Below are positions 61,080 through 64,000 of a stretch of 64,000 nt of DNA, piece after piece; position 1 is the stretch's first letter, and each line of letters opens with the position of its first letter. A model generated the notes under the pieces. That model ran no database searches. It was not told where the DNA came from and worked only from the letters and a program-made list of their open reading frames with translations. Position numbers and translations under genes: made by a program. Source of the stretch: Heterotrichella gracilis (taxonomy: Eukaryota > Sar > Xanthophyceae > Tribonematales > Xanthonemataceae); assembly GCA_032358255.1 (NCBI GenBank), contig JAULBX010011099.1:806001-870000 (forward strand), given 5' to 3'.

Positions 61080-61442
61080 ATGAATTCAGAAGAAAATAAA
61101 CAGATCGCATTAAAATGGTTCGACGCATTTAATACACATCATCTCGAAAATTTGCTGGCACTCTATCACGATGAAGCCGAACATTATAGTCCCAAATTAA
61201 AAATACGTTTACCCGAAACAAAAGGACTTATAAAAGGAAAGGACGCGCTTAGAACCTGGTGGCAGGATGCTTTTGACCGTTTGCCAAGTTTGCGTTACGA
61301 AGTAAAAAAATTAACGGCAGATCAGGAGCAGGTTTTTATGGAATATATTCGACATGTTAACGATGAACCTGATCTAAATGTTGGGGAAGTACTAGAAATA
61401 AAAAACGGTCTCATTATATATTCCAGAGTGTATCATGGGTAA
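61080..61442 (+). CDS. NTF2-like / SnoaL-like protein
   Basis: A 120-residue protein of the NTF2/SnoaL fold (cystatin-like cone). It begins NSEENKQIALKWFDAFNTHH and has LENLLALYHDEAEHYSPKL, LIKGKDALRTWWQDAF and a strand-rich C-terminus ending IYSRVYHG. This fold is used by isomerases, hydrolases and binding proteins, so no activity is assigned. It lies between the divergent amidohydrolase and the S9 peptidase. Confidence 0.78.
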   Translation: MNSEENKQIALKWFDAFNTHHLENLLALYHDEAEHYSPKLKIRLPETKGLIKGKDALRTWWQDAFDRLPSLRYEVKKLTADQEQVFMEYIRHVNDEPDLNVGEVLEIKNGLIIYSRVYHG

Positions 61443-61497
61443 AGGGAGAATTGTTTTCCAATACCCATCTAATTTATTAAACATGAATGAAAGACTC

Positions 61498-61505
61498 TAT
61501 ATTTG
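61498..61505 (+). promoter_or_regulatory. Putative -7 promoter box of the S9 peptidase gene
   Basis: TATATTTG matches TAnnTTTG exactly and lies 23 bases before the chosen ATG. It overlaps the upstream in-frame ATG at 61487, which argues against that start. Confidence 0.55.
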
Positions 61506-61528
61506 CAAAAAATGAATTAATGATTTTT

Positions 61529-63700
61529 ATGAAACGACAATTACAAATACTCTTATTGCTTCCAAGCATCTTCTTTGCACAACAAAAATTATCACTTGAA
61601 GAAATTCTGGTGAAGAATACCTTCGCTTCAAAATCAGCCCAGGGATTTAATGTGATGAAGGATGGATTAAATTATGTGGTTATTGAACCGGGAAATGGAA
61701 AATCAGTTTCTCTTTACAAGTACGAATTAAAGTCTCAGACAAAAACAGGCTTGCTGGTAAACGGAGATGATGTTCAATTTGAAGGCCGTACACTAGATCT
61801 AAAAACATACAAGTTCAGTCCGAATGAGGATAAACTCTTATTAAGTGAGAATACGGAGTATGTTTATCGTCGTTCACCTAGCGCCAATTATTTTGTGTAT
61901 GATATTGCCACAAAAAAAGTAACACAATTAAGTAAAAACGGAAAACAATTATTTCCGCGTTTTTCTCCTGATGGCAAAAAGATGGCTTTTATAAGAGAAA
62001 ATAATATATACGTTAAAGACCTGGCAAGTGAAGAAGAAATTTCTGTTAGTACCGATGGCCAATTAAATAAAATAAAAAACGGTTGGGCTGATTGGGTGTA
62101 TGAGGAGGAGTTTTCAAAGGCGGACTATTTTACCTGGAGCACCAATAGTCAATATTTAGCCTATGTGCGTTTTGATGAAAGTAAGGTGAAGGAATATACC
62201 ATGGATTATTATAAAGGGGATCTATATCCCGAGAAATATAGTTTCAAATATCCAAAGGCGGGCGAAGATAATTCAAAAGTAAGTGTCCATATATTTGACA
62301 TGACCAAAAGAACAACGGTTACCGCCGATATTGGAACTGAGACAGATATTTACATTCCGCGTATTGAATTTACTAACGATGCCAATACGCTTTGCATACA
62401 ACGTTTAAATCGTTTGCAAAATAAATTAGAATTTTTATTTACGAATGTAAGCAGTGGACAAGGGAAAGTGATCTATACAGATGAAAGCAAAACCTATGTT
62501 GGTGTGAGTGATGATCTGAAATTTGTTGGCAATACCGGATTTATTGTTTCAAGCGAACGCGATGAATTTAATCACTTGTATTATTTTGATTTGAACGGCA
62601 AGCTCATTAATCAGATCACTCAAGGACCTTGGGATGTTGCAGAATTCAAAGGCTTTGATGAAGCAAAAAAAATCTTGTATTATGTTTCCGGTGAAAACGG
62701 TGCCATCAATCGCGATGTGTATAGTATCCGACTGGATGGAAAAGGTAAAAAACGAATGTCAACCCGTTCAGGACAGACCAATTTTGAATTCACCAATGGG
62801 TTTAAATATTACGTATCTAAGTTTAGTGACGCGAATACGCCGCCGATACAAGAACTCTATAGCATAGATGGGAAGCTCATTAAAGTTCTGGAGAATAATG
62901 CAGAGCTCGTTTCCAAAATGAAGAATTTTAATTTATCGACCAAACAATTTTTCAAATTCAAACATCCTGAAGGATTTGAATTAAATGGCTGGATGATGAA
63001 GCCGGTGGATTTTGATTCTACAAAAAAATACCCGGTTTACATGTATGCCTATGGTGGTCCGGGTAGTAACTTGGTAAATAATACCTGGGGAGGCTTTGAT
63101 TATTTTTGGCACAATCTGTTAAATCAGGAAGGGTATATTGTGGTGTGTGTAGATAACAGAGGCACTATGGGAAGAGGCCGTCAGTTTAAACACAGTACGT
63201 ATTTACAATTGGGTAAATTAGAAACCATTGATCAGATAGAGGTGGCCAAATACATGGGATCTTTACCTTATGTAGATAAAACACGCATCGGATTTCAGGG
63301 TTGGAGTTATGGAGGATACATGGCCTCTTTAATGATCTCGAAAGGGGCTGATGTGATCAAAGCGGCCATTGCTGTTGCGCCTGTAACCAATTGGAAATAT
63401 TATGATAATATTTACACAGAACGCTTTCTCCGTCAACCAAAAGATAATCCGGGTGGGTACGAAGACAACTCGCCGGTTAACTTTGTGAAGAATATTAGAG
63501 GAAAATTTCTCCTGATCCATGGAAGTGCAGACGATAATGTGCACGTGCAAAACAGCATGGAATTAGCCGCTGCTCTCGTTAAAAATAATATCCCTTTTGA
63601 TTTTATGATCTATCCAAATAAGAACCATGGAATCAGCGGCGGATACACCCGTTTGCATATCTACACAAAAATGCTGAAGTTCGTAAAAGAAAACCTTTAA
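61529..63700 (+). CDS. Exported S9 family dipeptidyl peptidase (DPP-IV-like)
   Basis: A 723-residue exported prolyl peptidase of family S9B. The start at 61529 gives the signal peptide MKRQLQILLLLPSIFFAQQ; earlier in-frame ATGs lie on or before the promoter. The N-terminal beta-propeller (about 50-470) includes NGWADWVYEEEFSKADYFTW, the DPP-IV glutamate motif (EE). The C-terminal hydrolase has the nucleophile serine in FQGWSYGGYMASLM near residue 593, aspartate in GSADDNVHVQN near 668 and histidine in PNKNHGISGG near 700. It likely removes Xaa-Pro dipeptides in the periplasm. The following gene is a sirtuin. Confidence 0.95.
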   Translation: MKRQLQILLLLPSIFFAQQKLSLEEILVKNTFASKSAQGFNVMKDGLNYVVIEPGNGKSVSLYKYELKSQTKTGLLVNGDDVQFEGRTLDLKTYKFSPNEDKLLLSENTEYVYRRSPSANYFVYDIATKKVTQLSKNGKQLFPRFSPDGKKMAFIRENNIYVKDLASEEEISVSTDGQLNKIKNGWADWVYEEEFSKADYFTWSTNSQYLAYVRFDESKVKEYTMDYYKGDLYPEKYSFKYPKAGEDNSKVSVHIFDMTKRTTVTADIGTETDIYIPRIEFTNDANTLCIQRLNRLQNKLEFLFTNVSSGQGKVIYTDESKTYVGVSDDLKFVGNTGFIVSSERDEFNHLYYFDLNGKLINQITQGPWDVAEFKGFDEAKKILYYVSGENGAINRDVYSIRLDGKGKKRMSTRSGQTNFEFTNGFKYYVSKFSDANTPPIQELYSIDGKLIKVLENNAELVSKMKNFNLSTKQFFKFKHPEGFELNGWMMKPVDFDSTKKYPVYMYAYGGPGSNLVNNTWGGFDYFWHNLLNQEGYIVVCVDNRGTMGRGRQFKHSTYLQLGKLETIDQIEVAKYMGSLPYVDKTRIGFQGWSYGGYMASLMISKGADVIKAAIAVAPVTNWKYYDNIYTERFLRQPKDNPGGYEDNSPVNFVKNIRGKFLLIHGSADDNVHVQNSMELAAALVKNNIPFDFMIYPNKNHGISGGYTRLHIYTKMLKFVKENL

Positions 63701-63710
63701 AAGAGCCATC

Positions 63711-64000
63711 TTGAATAAGAAGAAATTAGTTGTATTTACCGGTGCGGGAATTAGTGCAGAAAGCGGAATTAAGACCTTTAGGGATGCCGGTGGACTGTGG
63801 GAAGAATACCGAATAGAGGATGTGGCGACTTTTGAAGCCTGGGAAAGAGATCAGGATCTGGTTCTCAATTTTTATAATCAGCGCCGTAAACAAGTGATGG
63901 AGGCGAAACCCAACGAAGCTCATTTATTTATTGCTGAATTACAAAATCATTTTGATGTACAAGTGATCACACAAAATGTGGATGATCTGCATGAGCGGGC
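63711..64000 (+). CDS. cobB: Sirtuin NAD-dependent protein deacylase (start only, cut by window edge)
   Basis: The first 96 codons of a Sir2-family enzyme that removes acyl groups from lysines using NAD. LVVFTGAGISAESGIKTFRD near residues 6-25 is the NAD-binding motif. TFEAWERDQDLVLNFYNQRR and TQNVDDLHERA, with the sirtuin catalytic aspartate/histidine region, follow. The bacterial CobB-type is suggested by the short N-terminus and the Y-x-x-R residues (YNQRR) near residues 53-57. The start is most likely the TTG at 63711, because no ATG lies near. It starts 11 bases after the S9 peptidase stop. Confidence 0.9.
   Translation, partial: MNKKKLVVFTGAGISAESGIKTFRDAGGLWEEYRIEDVATFEAWERDQDLVLNFYNQRRKQVMEAKPNEAHLFIAELQNHFDVQVITQNVDDLHER

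Overview
The window is a stretch of bacterial chromosome from a member of the Bacteroidota, most likely a Flavobacteriales-type lineage. The evidence is the A+T-rich sequence, two proteins with type IX secretion (T9SS) C-terminal sorting domains, a T9SS plug protein (DUF5103) and a PorE-like protein, a fused MurF-alanine racemase, the gene order ileS - DksA-like - lspA - hemH, and promoters with the Bacteroidota -7 box TAnnTTTG. I saw no rRNA, tRNA, CRISPR array, prophage or intact insertion sequence. It is mainly a housekeeping region, but its gaps are unusually rich in short palindromic or inverted repeats.

Layout. 1-10 kb: the start of rimO (cut by the window edge), a TrkA-type potassium channel, a T9SS cargo protein, a decayed second copy of the channel gene, then a leftward methyltransferase - ZIP transporter - priA operon, a 48-bp triple repeat, and a PorE-like envelope protein. 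10.5-20.6 kb: prfC and the SUF iron-sulfur locus (sufA, sufB, a membrane glycosyltransferase-like gene, sufC, sufD, sufS, sufE, a sufT-like gene), with repeat elements in several of its gaps. 20.6-30 kb: clpX, pepT, pabB and nadD (divergent), an M28 peptidase, a coiled-coil-like protein and murF-alr. 30-39.5 kb: a leftward block containing a Tat-exported class V aminotransferase-fold protein, then seven tightly packed genes (PAP2 phosphatase, beta-propeller protein, GNAT, multi-spanning membrane protein, SDR, amino acid permease, beta-barrel protein), and a sulfur-metabolism MBL-rhodanese fusion. 39.5-49.7 kb: RidA protein, universal stress protein, beta-barrel protein, ileS, a DksA-like protein with a long histone-H1-like tail, lspA, hemH and a T9SS cargo. 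50-64 kb: a three-gene leftward operon (flippase-like protein, GT2, OppC-type permease), ruvC, the T9SS plug protein, plsY, gdhA, a small membrane protein with yjjG, a YtcJ-like amidohydrolase, an NTF2-like protein, a DPP-IV-type S9 peptidase and the start of a sirtuin.

The most unusual feature is a palindrome-rich block at 49738-50045. It is flanked by 21-bp direct repeats that duplicate the last codons of the neighbouring permease gene, so the gene end appears to have been rebuilt by the insertion. Similar repeats of several sequence families occupy most gaps longer than about 200 bp, sometimes nested (46603-46841), and one purine-rich repeat may have entered the priA coding sequence in frame. 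Other points worth attention are the membrane enzyme inside the SUF operon, the DksA/H1-like fusion, the potassium-channel relic, and several -7 boxes lying almost on the start codon, which suggests very short or absent 5' leaders.
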